From DAIRET01 sp036795455 (lineage in GTDB: Bacteria; Bacteroidota; Ignavibacteria; Ignavibacteriales; Ignavibacteriaceae): a stretch of 30,071 nucleotides of DNA. Below are positions 1 to 8,078 of the stretch, piece after piece. The notes under the pieces were generated by a model that searched no databases, was not told the origin of the DNA, and worked only from the letters and a program-made list of their open reading frames with translations. The stretch is taken from positions 1 to 30,071 of the forward strand of contig DAIRET010000011.1 of assembly GCA_036795455.1 (NCBI GenBank), given 5' to 3'. The first letter of the stretch is position 1, and each line of letters opens with the position of its first letter. The position numbers and the translations under genes are program-made.

Positions 1-205
1 AAATCGATTTGATTTTAAACATTGTAATTATTCCCGGAAGCTCTTTAATTATTTCTTTAGTCTGCTCCAAAGTTGAACCGCTGCCCGAAACCGATTCCTC
101 TTCAAGCCAGATATTGTTGTTTTCTATTTCATTGAAAATTTCATCTGCAGCTCTCCCTATGAATCTGCGTCCATCTGAATATGGATATAGGTCTGCTCTT
201 TTCAT
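1..205 (-). CDS. Probable class I SAM-dependent methyltransferase, N-terminal part only
   Basis: Reading the minus strand from an ATG at 205-203 gives 68 codons that stay open to the left window edge, so the gene is truncated by the window. The visible protein begins MKRADLYPYSDGR and contains the stretch SGSGSTLEQT at residues 40-49, followed by a helix-like segment ending KIKSI at the edge. I recall this arrangement from class I methyltransferases in which the next residues form the glycine-rich SAM-binding loop, but that loop lies outside the window, so the family is inferred rather than seen. An in-frame stop just upstream of the ATG supports this start, and a GGAG lies about a dozen bases before it. 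It is divergent from menC. A plus-strand reading frame over the same bases is regarded as its shadow. Confidence 0.55.
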   Translation of the reverse strand, partial: MKRADLYPYSDGRRFIGRAADEIFNEIENNNIWLEEESVSGSGSTLEQTKEIIKELPGIITMFKIKSI

Positions 206-396
206 TAAGTCAAAGTCTCCGGAGAATCTTAGTATTTATAAATGCTTTCATATTAATCTAAATAACCACCTGGCTTTTTATAATGCCGGATGAAAAATAA
301 AGAATAATACTAAACCACCCAACCGTATTTTTTGATTTATAATCAACTGGAACCGGTTTCAATCGAACTATAAGCCTAAACTGAATTGAAAAGACT

Positions 397-428
397 TTTC
401 TTTAATAAATATATTCTACCTAATTTTG
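397..428 (+). promoter_or_regulatory. Candidate promoter of menC (TTTC-N20-TAATTTTG)
   Basis: TAATTTTG at 421-428 fits the Bacteroidota-type -7 box TAnnTTTG exactly, and TTTC at 397-400 sits 20 bases upstream where the -33 TTTG box is expected. The menC start codon follows 37 bases later. The same two-box spacing occurs before ribF. No transcription data support it. Confidence 0.45.
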
Positions 429-465
429 AAGCGGTAAAATGTTATTTATTTAAGGACGGTACAAA

Positions 466-1572
466 ATGCGAATAGAAAAAATAGAACTCCGGCATATTAA
501 AATGGAATTAGTTTCTCCTTTTACTACATCAATGGGGACGGAGTATGATGAAGAGCATATTATTGTTCGTGTAGACGGCGAAGGAATTACCGGATGGGGA
601 GAATCTGTAGCCGAAGGAACACCGTTTTATTCATACGAAACAGTTACTACAGCATGGCATATCTTGCAGGATTTCTTGATTCCTTCAATTCTCGGTAAAA
701 ATCTTCAGAGTGTTGATGAAGCCATTCAATTATATTCGAAAGTGCGTGGACATATGATGGCAAAGGCTGGTTTGGAAGCGGCTTTGTGGGATCTATTCGC
801 AAAATCGAAAAACATCTCTCTATCCCGGATGCTCGGCGGAGTAAAAGAAAAAATAGATGTGGGAGTAAGTATCGGGATACAACCTTCGGAAGCAGTGTTA
901 ATCAATAAAGTTGAAGGTTATCTTGCGGAAGGTTACAAGAGAATAAAAATCAAAATCTCTCCTGGTAACGATATTCAATTTGTTGAGGCACTTCGAAAAG
1001 AATTCCCGACAATACTATTACAGGTAGACGCAAATTCAGCTTATAATTTAAATCAAGTTGACCTTTTTAAAAAGATGGATGATTTTAATCTTTTACTAAT
1101 CGAACAGCCGCTTGGCTACGAAGATATTTACGACCACTCCAAATTACAGCGTGAACTTAGAACTCCAATCTGTCTGGATGAAAGCATTCATTCTATTGAC
1201 GATACGCGGGCAGCTATTGAACTTGATAGCTGCAGGGTTATTAACATCAAACCGGGACGTGTGGGTGGATTTACAGAATCGAAATTGATTCATGATTATT
1301 GTATGTCTAAAAATATTCCTGTCTGGCATGGCGGAATGCTTGAATCCGGCATTGGACGTGCGGGAAATGTGGCGATTGCATCCCTACCGAACTTTACTTT
1401 ACCGGGAGATATTTCCGCAAGTAAAAGATACTATAAACAGGACATAGTTGAACCGGAGTTTGTAGTAAACAAAGACGGAACAATGGATGTACCGACAAAC
1501 CCCGGTATAGGTGTTGAAGTCATTCCCGGAATGCTTGAGAAAGTTACAGTAAAAAAAGGAGAGTATAGGTAA
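466..1572 (+). CDS. menC: o-Succinylbenzoate synthase (enolase superfamily)
   Basis: This 368-residue protein is a member of the enolase superfamily and most likely dehydrates SHCHC to o-succinylbenzoate in menaquinone synthesis in the cytoplasm. The superfamily active-site set is visible: the lysine pair K161-x-K163 in RIKIKI, metal ligands D188 (VDAN), E213 (IEQP) and D238 (LDES), and the opposite-face lysine K262 (INIKPG). The C-terminal block HGGMLESGIGR is typical of the OSBS/N-acylamino-acid racemase subgroup, so racemase or dipeptide epimerase activity cannot be excluded from sequence alone. No other men gene lies beside it, so the gene appears detached from the rest of the pathway. 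The ATG is preceded by a GGACGG purine tract, and a candidate promoter lies upstream. Confidence 0.85.
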   Translation: MRIEKIELRHIKMELVSPFTTSMGTEYDEEHIIVRVDGEGITGWGESVAEGTPFYSYETVTTAWHILQDFLIPSILGKNLQSVDEAIQLYSKVRGHMMAKAGLEAALWDLFAKSKNISLSRMLGGVKEKIDVGVSIGIQPSEAVLINKVEGYLAEGYKRIKIKISPGNDIQFVEALRKEFPTILLQVDANSAYNLNQVDLFKKMDDFNLLLIEQPLGYEDIYDHSKLQRELRTPICLDESIHSIDDTRAAIELDSCRVINIKPGRVGGFTESKLIHDYCMSKNIPVWHGGMLESGIGRAGNVAIASLPNFTLPGDISASKRYYKQDIVEPEFVVNKDGTMDVPTNPGIGVEVIPGMLEKVTVKKGEYR

Positions 1573-1663
1573 AGGGGGGATTAGGTTTATAAAGATGGAA
1601 AAAACAGGAGGACGCATTACAATACCGTTTTATTTGAAAGCCTGCTATAACCTTCCTTTTCAC

Positions 1664-1671
1664 TATATTTG
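1664..1671 (+). promoter_or_regulatory. Candidate -7 box of prfA (TATATTTG)
   Basis: TATATTTG matches TAnnTTTG exactly and lies 23 bases before the preferred prfA ATG at 1695, leaving a short leader. I see no good -33 box about 20 bases upstream; the nearest TTTG (1633-1636) is 27 bases away, so this is only half a promoter. Confidence 0.35.
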
Positions 1672-1694
1672 CAGTTGAAATTTTTGTGATTTGT

Positions 1695-2777
1695 ATGGAA
1701 TTGATAGAAAAACTTAGAAAAATTAAAGATAAATACGATAGAATTGACTACCAGCTATCCGACCCTGCTAATATGAGCAATAGGGAAAAACTGGTTTCGT
1801 TAAGTAAGGAAAGAAGCGACCTCCAGGACATTATTACTGCTTACAACGATTACGAAAAAATAATCAATAATATTAAAGGCAATAAAGAGATTATCGATAG
1901 AGGAGGCGACCCCGATCTTGTAGAACTCGCCCTTGCTGAAATGGAAGAACTTGTTGAAAGTAAAGAGAAAGCGGAAGAGGAAATCAAAGTACTTTTGCTG
2001 CCAAAAGATCCGAACGACGATAAAGATATTATAATGGAAATCCGTGCTGGTACCGGTGGTGATGAAGCTGCTATTTTTGCAAACGATCTTTTCAGAATGT
2101 ACACCCGCTTTGCGGAAACTAAAGGATGGAAAGCTGAAATAATAGACATCAACGATACAGGCGGAATGGGGGGAGTAAAAGAAGTTGTTCTTTCGGTTAC
2201 AGGCAATAATGTTTACGGCGACTTAAAATTTGAATCGGGTGTTCACCGGGTTCAGCGTGTACCGGTTACTGAAGCAAGCGGCAGAGTGCATACTTCTGCG
2301 GCTTCCGTTGCGGTTTTACCGGAAGTTGAAGATGTACAGATTGATATTAATCCCGGCGACCTTAAAATTGATGTTTTTAGAAGCGGTGGTGCCGGTGGAC
2401 AAAATGTAAACAAAGTTGAAACAGCAATTAGGATTACTCACCTTCCAACGGGAATTGTTGTACAGTGCCAGGACGAAAGATCGCAATTGAAAAACCGGCA
2501 GAAAGCTATGAAGGTGTTAAGAGCAAGATTGTACGATAGCAAATTAAAAGAGCAGTCGGACGACATTGCGGCACAACGAAAACTTATGGTTAGAAGCGGC
2601 GATAGAAGCGATAAAATTAGGACTTACAACTTTCCGCAGAACCGTGTAACAGACCACAGAATAGGACTTACGCTTTATAATTTGTCTGACATTATAGACG
2701 GCGACCTTTCCGGATTAGTAGAGCAATTAAAAATTGCAGATAAAACCGAGCGTCTTCAATCCGAGATGACGGCTTAA
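1695..2777 (+). CDS. prfA: Peptide chain release factor 1
   Basis: Class I release factor that recognises UAA and UAG in the ribosomal A site and triggers peptidyl-tRNA hydrolysis. With the start at 1695 the protein has 360 residues, the normal RF1 length. The codon-recognition tripeptide is P190-V191-T192 (PxT, the RF1 type rather than the SPF of RF2), and the catalytic GGQ is G234-G235-Q236 within GGAGGQNVNKVETA. An in-frame GTG at 1686 would add three residues (M-I-C), but the ATG at 1695 begins the normal RF1 N-terminus MELIEKL and is preferred. The gene is convergent with lysA, with only 17 bases between the stop codons and no terminator visible there. No prmC-type methyltransferase gene follows it here. 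Confidence 0.96.
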   Translation: MELIEKLRKIKDKYDRIDYQLSDPANMSNREKLVSLSKERSDLQDIITAYNDYEKIINNIKGNKEIIDRGGDPDLVELALAEMEELVESKEKAEEEIKVLLLPKDPNDDKDIIMEIRAGTGGDEAAIFANDLFRMYTRFAETKGWKAEIIDINDTGGMGGVKEVVLSVTGNNVYGDLKFESGVHRVQRVPVTEASGRVHTSAASVAVLPEVEDVQIDINPGDLKIDVFRSGGAGGQNVNKVETAIRITHLPTGIVVQCQDERSQLKNRQKAMKVLRARLYDSKLKEQSDDIAAQRKLMVRSGDRSDKIRTYNFPQNRVTDHRIGLTLYNLSDIIDGDLSGLVEQLKIADKTERLQSEMTA

Positions 2778-2794
2778 GTCAAAACCGGAATACT

Positions 2795-4060
2795 CTAAAT
2801 ATATTTTTCTTCATCCCAGAGTAGAGAATCGTAAGTTTCTCTACTTCTGATTATTTTGAACGAATCTTTTTGAACAAGCACTTCCGGGGGACGCCTTCTC
2901 CCGTTGTAGTTTGAGGTCATTACCATTCCGTATGCCCCCGCCGTCATAACCGCAAGATATTCATCCTGCTTAATCTCGGTGATCACTCTATCTTTTGCAA
3001 GGAAGTCGCTGCTTTCACAAACCCCTCCAACAACGTCAACAGAATTTTCTTCCCTGTCCGGTTTGATTTCTACAGGTTGAACGTGGTGATATGCCCGGTA
3101 CAACCCGGGTCTCAATAAGTCGGTCATTGCAGCATCAACAACAATGAAGCTTTTTACAAGGTTGCTTTTTGCGTATTGTGCTTTTGTAACAAGTATACCG
3201 CCGTTTGCAGTTAAAAATCTTCCCGGTTCAAAGAAGATGTCGCAGTCGAATTTTTTAAGAGCCGGAATTATTTTTTGAGCGAAGTCGTCAATTTCAAAAG
3301 GCTTCATGTCCCTGTAATTCACACCGAAACCACCCCCGGTATCGAAGTGTTCAAGTTTAATACCAAGTTCTTTTAGTTTAATATAAAGTTCTGCAATTTT
3401 TTCGGCAGCTTCCCTGAAAGGTTCGGGTGTAAGAATCTGCGAACCGATGTGCATATCAATTCCTACAAACTTAATATTCGGCAGGTCTTTGTATACTTTA
3501 TAAAGATAAAAAGCGGATTCATATTCAACTCCGAATTTATTTTCTGCCAGCCCGGTTGAGATGTAAGGGTGGGTTTGCGGGTCAACGTCGGGGTTGACTC
3601 TAATTGCAACAGGAGCAACTTTTCCAAGGTCGCCGGCAATTTTATTAACTAATAAAAGTTCATCTTCCGATTCAACCTTAATCATTAACAAATCTTTTTC
3701 GAGCCCGAGACGGATCTCGTTTTCTGTTTTCCCCACGCCTGTAAGAATTATATTTTTCGGTGCAATTCCCAGCTTGAGCACCCGGTATAATTCACCTTCT
3801 GAGTTTACATCCACTCCGCTGCCAAGGTCTGTAAATGTTTTAATTACATTTAAGTTATAATTTGATTTAACCGCATAAAAAATCTTGTGTTTTATCTCCT
3901 TGAATGCTTCAGAAAACCGTTTATACTGTTTTTGAAAGTGGGATTTGCTGTAAACATAAACAGGTGTGCCGGTTTCTGCAATAATATCGGTTATAAAAAC
4001 ATCTTCGCACTGCAACCGGTTTTCGGAATATTTGAATTCATCTGTAGTTAAATATTTCAT
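2795..4060 (-). CDS. lysA: Diaminopimelate decarboxylase
   Basis: PLP enzyme that decarboxylates meso-diaminopimelate to L-lysine, the last step of lysine synthesis. The 421-residue protein has the fold-type III alanine-racemase-like barrel: PLP lysine K65 in FYAVKSN, the HIGSQ motif at 204-208, the phosphate-binding GGGFGVNY near 242, EPGRF at 278-282, and the C-terminal-domain active-site cysteine C348 in CESSDFLA, contributed across the dimer. Length is normal for the family. The CESSDFLA signature distinguishes it from ornithine or arginine decarboxylases of the same fold. The ATG at 4060 has only a weak ribosome-binding site. It is transcribed divergently from ribF across a 254-base spacer and converges on prfA. 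Confidence 0.95.
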   Translation of the reverse strand: MKYLTTDEFKYSENRLQCEDVFITDIIAETGTPVYVYSKSHFQKQYKRFSEAFKEIKHKIFYAVKSNYNLNVIKTFTDLGSGVDVNSEGELYRVLKLGIAPKNIILTGVGKTENEIRLGLEKDLLMIKVESEDELLLVNKIAGDLGKVAPVAIRVNPDVDPQTHPYISTGLAENKFGVEYESAFYLYKVYKDLPNIKFVGIDMHIGSQILTPEPFREAAEKIAELYIKLKELGIKLEHFDTGGGFGVNYRDMKPFEIDDFAQKIIPALKKFDCDIFFEPGRFLTANGGILVTKAQYAKSNLVKSFIVVDAAMTDLLRPGLYRAYHHVQPVEIKPDREENSVDVVGGVCESSDFLAKDRVITEIKQDEYLAVMTAGAYGMVMTSNYNGRRRPPEVLVQKDSFKIIRSRETYDSLLWDEEKYI

Positions 4061-4161
4061 TGCTGTTGTAAATTATTATTAAAAGACTCAGTTTTATAAC
4101 AATCAATTTATAAAAAAGATTTCATTAATCCCTTTTTTCGATGTAGAAAATCTGAAAACCT

Positions 4162-4222
4162 ATGAAAAAATTTCATTGTAGAAGTAATTAGAAAAATCCG
4201 GTAATATGATATTGGTTACCGG
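4162..4222. promoter_or_regulatory. Two inverted repeats in the lysA/ribF divergent spacer
   Basis: ATGAAA (4162-4167) pairs with TTTCAT (4171-4176), and CCGGTAA (4198-4204) pairs perfectly with TTACCGG (4216-4222) across 11 bases. Neither is followed by a T-run, so they look more like operator or RNA stem candidates than terminators. I see no FMN riboswitch consensus here. Their role is unknown. Confidence 0.3.
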
Positions 4223-4256
4223 CTTCAGGAGGCAAAGTTTTATCTGCTGGCAAGGA

Positions 4257-4288
4257 TTTCTTTTTGACCTTAAAATGAACTATATTTG
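4257..4288 (+). promoter_or_regulatory. Candidate promoter of ribF-rpsO-pnp (TTTC-N20-TATATTTG)
   Basis: TATATTTG at 4281-4288 matches TAnnTTTG, and TTTC at 4257-4260 lies exactly 20 bases upstream. The ribF ATG at 4315 follows after a short leader. The same architecture is seen before menC. Confidence 0.5.
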
Positions 4289-4314
4289 CGTACTTCGGAT
4301 GAAATGATTCTGAA

Positions 4315-5298
4315 ATGGTAATTTATAAAGAGATAAGTCAACTAGAGAAAAATAATAATACGGTATTAACTTTAGGTACATTTGACGGAGTTCATTTAGG
4401 GCATAAAAAAATAATGGAAACTCTGCATCTGAAGTCTAAAACAAGGGGTTCGCGGAATCTTGTCATCACATTTGAACCGCATCCAAGAACCGTTCTTTAC
4501 AAAAACTCAAAAAGAATTGAGTTACTTACTTCTTTTAAAGAAAAAGTGGCTTTTTTCGAGGAATTAAAGGTAGATAATCTTCTTGTCTTGAATTTTACCG
4601 AATCATTTTCTCAAATACCGTCGGATGTTTTTTTTAAGGAATTTGTAATTGATAAAATCGGGTTGTCGGAAATTATTGTAGGACATGATCACAAATTCGG
4701 TAAAGCAAGGGGGGGAGATGAAACTTTGCTTAAAGAACTTGGCGCTATGTATAACTTTGATGTTACACCGGTTACAGGCATAACACTGGATGATATTACG
4801 GTTTCGAGTACAAAAATCAGGAATCTTTTATACGAAGGAGATGTTAAATCAGCAAATAGAATGCTGGGCAGACCATTTTCTTTCCAAGCTAAAGTGGTTG
4901 AAGGTGATAAAAGAGGCAGACTGCTGGGATTCCCGACGGCAAATGTTGTTGACGTGGATGCAAATAAACTTACTCCGGCAATCGGCGTTTATTCGGTAGA
5001 AGTTTTTGTTAATTCGAATAAATATCCCGGAGTTATGAATCTTGGACGGAGACCGACATTCGATGATACCGGAAATCAAGTTGTAAAAGAAGTCCATATA
5101 ATAGATTTTGAAGGAACCATCTACGGTGAAGAGATAACCGTGAATGTAATAGACCGGATCCGGGAAGAAAAAAGATTTGCATCGAAAGATGAACTTATAA
5201 AACAGATAAGTATTGATAGAAGTAAAAGTCTCGAAATTTTAAGCGGGTTTAAAGACTTAACCTCGTCAACTATTTTTGAAAATAGGAATTTTAATTAA
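4315..5298 (+). CDS. ribF: Bifunctional riboflavin kinase / FAD synthetase
   Basis: Converts riboflavin to FMN and then to FAD. The 327-residue protein has the usual two-domain order. The N-terminal FAD synthetase (nucleotidyltransferase) domain carries LGTFDGVHLGHKK near residues 20-32, FEPHPR, VGHDHKFGKARGGD and VSSTKIRNLL. The C-terminal riboflavin kinase domain starts around GRPFSFQAKVVEGDKRGR, with the metal/ATP motif GFPTANV. It heads the ribF-rpsO-pnp cluster, a widespread arrangement in which truB normally comes first; here truB is absent and ribF has its own candidate promoter. There is a 51-base gap to rpsO. Length and motifs are normal, and I see nothing odd in the coding region. 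Confidence 0.96.
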   Translation: MVIYKEISQLEKNNNTVLTLGTFDGVHLGHKKIMETLHLKSKTRGSRNLVITFEPHPRTVLYKNSKRIELLTSFKEKVAFFEELKVDNLLVLNFTESFSQIPSDVFFKEFVIDKIGLSEIIVGHDHKFGKARGGDETLLKELGAMYNFDVTPVTGITLDDITVSSTKIRNLLYEGDVKSANRMLGRPFSFQAKVVEGDKRGRLLGFPTANVVDVDANKLTPAIGVYSVEVFVNSNKYPGVMNLGRRPTFDDTGNQVVKEVHIIDFEGTIYGEEITVNVIDRIREEKRFASKDELIKQISIDRSKSLEILSGFKDLTSSTIFENRNFN

Positions 5299-5349
5299 TT
5301 AGTCCCGGTTAATTCTGGGGTTATATCGTATAATCAATAGGAGAAAAAA

Positions 5350-5613
5350 ATGACAAAAGAAGAAAAACTTGAGATAATCAAGAAATTTGGAAAAGACGAA
5401 AAAGATTCCGGTAAACCGGAAGTACAAATCGCTCTTATAACAAAAAGAATAAATGACCTGACAAGTCATTTTAACGCTCATAAAAAAGACCACCATTCAC
5501 GCCGTGGCTTGATGATGCTTGTAGGTAAAAGAAGAAGACTTCTCGACTACCTTATAAAGAAAGATATTTCGAGATACCGTGTAATCATCAAAGAATTGAA
5601 TATAAGAAAGTAA
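5350..5613 (+). CDS. rpsO: 30S ribosomal protein S15
   Basis: S15 binds the central domain of 16S rRNA early in small-subunit assembly. The 87-residue product has the family's helical signature, with the conserved stretch LTSHFNAHKKDHHSRRGL followed by LVGKRRRLLDYL. A clear AGGAG lies seven bases before the ATG. In many bacteria S15 represses its own translation through a leader structure; the 51-base gap after ribF is short and I cannot identify such a structure. pnp follows 16 bases after the stop. Confidence 0.97.
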   Translation: MTKEEKLEIIKKFGKDEKDSGKPEVQIALITKRINDLTSHFNAHKKDHHSRRGLMMLVGKRRRLLDYLIKKDISRYRVIIKELNIRK

Positions 5614-5629
5614 AAAAAAAGGTAATTAA

Positions 5630-7750
5630 ATGATAGTAACAAAAAGCGTTGAAATAGGTGGAAAATTATTAACAATCGAAACGGGTCGTTTTGCACGTCA
5701 AGCTGACGGAGCAGTAATGGCACGTTACGGCGATACGATGATTCTGGTTACTGCCGTTGCCGCAGAAACTGCGGTAGAAGGACAGGATTTTTTCCCTCTG
5801 CAAGTTGAATACAGAGAAAAAACATCCGCGGCAGGTAAATTCCCGGGGGGATTCATCAAACGCGAAGGAAAACCATCCGAAAAGGAAGTTCTCAGTGCAA
5901 GACAAATCGACAGACCGATTAGACCGCTCTTCCCGGATGAATTTAAAAATGAAACTCAAGTAGTCGCAACTGTTTTTTCGTTTGACGGAGAAAATGATGC
6001 TGATGTTTTGGGTGCAGTTGCCGCTTCTGCAGCTTTAAGCATCTCTTCAATTCCGTTCAACGGTCCTATTGCAGAAGTAAGGGTTGGAAGAATAAACGGT
6101 GAATTTATTATTAACCCGACCCATTCTCAAATAGCCGAAAGCGATATTGAACTTGTTGTTGCAGGTACTGAAGATTCGATTATGATGGTCGAAGGCGAAT
6201 CGAATGAGGTAAGTGAAGTTGAACTTCTTAGTGCATTAAAGTTTGCTCATTCGGAAATAAAGAAAATTATCGAAGTTCAAAAAGAATTTATCGCCGAAGC
6301 AGCTAAAGCAAAAAGAGAAGTTTTACCTGCTGAACTAAACAGCGAACTACTCGGTGAAGTAAAAGAACTTGCTTACAATAAGTTTAGTGAAATTGTTTCG
6401 ACAGTATTAACAAAAGAAGAACGCTCCGGTAAGAATAAAGAATTGTACGAAAGCGTTCAAACTGCTTTGGCAGAAAAATACCCGGAACAGGAAAAAGTAA
6501 TTGCTTCAATTCTGCACGACATCGAAAAAGAGTTGATGCGTGAAAGAATTCTGAAAGAAGGATTACGCCTTGACGGAAGAAACACAACTCAAATCCGCCC
6601 GATAACAATTGAGTTGGGACTGCTTCCAAGAACACACGGCTCGGCACTATTTACAAGAGGCGAAACACAAAGTTTAACCTCGCTTACAATCGGAACAAAA
6701 GGGGACGAGCAAATAATCGACGGTCTGCTTGCCGAATCAACCAAGAAATTTTTACTTCATTACAACTTCCCTCCGTACAGTGTCGGCGAAGTAGGTAGAA
6801 TGACGGGTGTCGGCAGAAGAGAAATCGGGCATGGTAATCTTGCAGAGCGTTCACTTAAAAAAATGCTGCCGGTAGAAGATGTTTTCCCGTATACTATTCG
6901 TTTGACTTCCGATATTTTAGAATCGAACGGTTCATCTTCAATGGCTACTGTTTGTGCCGGCTCTCTTGCTTTAATGGACGGCGGTGTACCGGTTAAAAAA
7001 GCAGTTGCAGGTATCGCAATGGGATTGGTAAAAGAAGAAGACCGGTATGCAATTCTCTCCGATATTTTGGGGAATGAAGATCATTTAGGAGATATGGATT
7101 TTAAAGTTGCCGGAACCTCGGAAGGCATAACTGCATTCCAGATGGATATTAAAATTGAAGGTATCTCATTTGAAATAATGGAAGCGGCTCTTGAGCAGGC
7201 TAAAGCCGGCAGACTTCATATTCTTAATATTATGAATGAAGCTATTAGCGAATCGCGACCCTCAATATCTCCGTTTGCTCCAAGGCTGCTTAACTTACAG
7301 GTTGAGCAAGACCAGATTGGAGGAATTATTGGTCCTGGAGGTAAAACAATCCAGGGAATGCAAAGATTATTCGGTGTTGAAATACACATTGAAGATAGTG
7401 GAAAGGTTAGCATTGCCTCTCCTAACTTAACAAATGCACAAAAGTGTAAAGATTATATTAAAAAACTTACCGCTACTCCAGAAGTCGGTGAAACTTACGA
7501 CGGAGTAATAACAAAAATTATGGACTTTGGAGCCTTTGTTGAAATCCTTCCGGGGAAAGAAGGATTACTTCACATTTCCCAGATCGATAGTAAACGTGTA
7601 AACAAAGTAACGGACTACTATAAAGAAGGCGACAAAGTTACGGTTAAGCTGATCAAAATAGAAAATGGTAAGTATAGCTTAAGCCGGAAAGAACTATTAA
7701 AAGAAGCTGCTAAAGAGAATAAACAGAATAACAGCGAACAAGAAAATTAG
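5630..7750 (+). CDS. pnp: Polyribonucleotide nucleotidyltransferase (PNPase)
   Basis: Phosphorolytic 3'-5' exoribonuclease, a core enzyme of mRNA decay. The 706-residue protein has the full domain order: first RNase PH domain from the N-terminus, an all-helical linker (about 230-310), the catalytic second RNase PH domain (LRLDGRNTTQIRPI onward), a KH domain with IGGIIGPGGKTIQ, and an S1 domain with YDGVITKIMDFGAFVEI. The C-terminal tail is short and polar. It lies 16 bases behind rpsO, leaving no room for the RNase III-processed hairpin leader through which enterobacterial pnp is autoregulated. A strong intrinsic terminator follows, and RNase G, another RNA-decay enzyme, is next downstream. 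Confidence 0.97.
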   Translation: MIVTKSVEIGGKLLTIETGRFARQADGAVMARYGDTMILVTAVAAETAVEGQDFFPLQVEYREKTSAAGKFPGGFIKREGKPSEKEVLSARQIDRPIRPLFPDEFKNETQVVATVFSFDGENDADVLGAVAASAALSISSIPFNGPIAEVRVGRINGEFIINPTHSQIAESDIELVVAGTEDSIMMVEGESNEVSEVELLSALKFAHSEIKKIIEVQKEFIAEAAKAKREVLPAELNSELLGEVKELAYNKFSEIVSTVLTKEERSGKNKELYESVQTALAEKYPEQEKVIASILHDIEKELMRERILKEGLRLDGRNTTQIRPITIELGLLPRTHGSALFTRGETQSLTSLTIGTKGDEQIIDGLLAESTKKFLLHYNFPPYSVGEVGRMTGVGRREIGHGNLAERSLKKMLPVEDVFPYTIRLTSDILESNGSSSMATVCAGSLALMDGGVPVKKAVAGIAMGLVKEEDRYAILSDILGNEDHLGDMDFKVAGTSEGITAFQMDIKIEGISFEIMEAALEQAKAGRLHILNIMNEAISESRPSISPFAPRLLNLQVEQDQIGGIIGPGGKTIQGMQRLFGVEIHIEDSGKVSIASPNLTNAQKCKDYIKKLTATPEVGETYDGVITKIMDFGAFVEILPGKEGLLHISQIDSKRVNKVTDYYKEGDKVTVKLIKIENGKYSLSRKELLKEAAKENKQNNSEQEN

Positions 7751-7780
7751 TTAGCTGTTAATATTTTCTTTTAAGTTGAT

Positions 7781-7844
7781 ATAACAGATATGTTATTTTC
7801 CATTACCCGCAGAAACGGAACTGCGGGTAATGATTTTGGTTTTT
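7781..7844 (+). terminator. Intrinsic terminator of ribF-rpsO-pnp
   Basis: CATTACCCGCAG at 7801-7812 pairs perfectly with CTGCGGGTAATG at 7821-7832 across an 8-base loop, a 12-bp stem, followed by the T-rich run ATTTTGGTTTTT. A smaller hairpin, ATAACA (7781-7786) with TGTTAT (7791-7796), stands immediately before it. It ends transcription 50-90 bases after the pnp stop. Confidence 0.88.
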
Positions 7845-8078
7845 AGGTGAACCTGTTATTTAACCGGTATGCCTTAATTTTCTATTAACTAAGTGTTAAA
7901 GTATTGATAAAAGTTTTACTAAATACTATTACGATAGCCGGGATTCTTGTAGAGGATTTCATCTTGTTCGTTATTTACAATTTAGTGAGTGTGAATAACC
8001 ATTTCAAGTTCGTTAAAGATGATCATCCCACCTGTGCTTATCAAGGATTAAATAGTCCAATAAAAGGTTTTAAAATTT
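7845..8078 (+). other. Intergenic leader of rng, no convincing gene
   Basis: The pnp-rng interval is 328 bases. Its left part holds the pnp terminator. The remainder is AT-rich and contains the box ACCGGTATGC near 7862-7872, which recurs just downstream of rng. A plus-strand frame starting at 7904 would encode 90 residues, but it has no recognisable features and overlaps the start of rng out of frame, so I do not call it. The long leader may carry rng regulation, but I could not define a structure. Confidence 0.5.

Noticed and set aside
9..293. Plus-strand 94-codon frame at the left edge
   Set aside because: It is antisense to the better supported methyltransferase start on the minus strand, has no recognisable features and runs into the menC upstream region.
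1686..1694. GTG at 1686 as prfA start
   Set aside because: It would add only M-I-C ahead of the family's normal start; the ATG at 1695 gives the usual RF1 N-terminus and length.
4061..4314. FMN riboswitch before ribF
   Set aside because: None of the conserved RFN element segments is visible; the spacer holds only simple inverted repeats.
5614..5629. Autoregulatory hairpin between rpsO and pnp
   Set aside because: Only 16 A-rich bases separate the genes, too few for the known enterobacterial structure.
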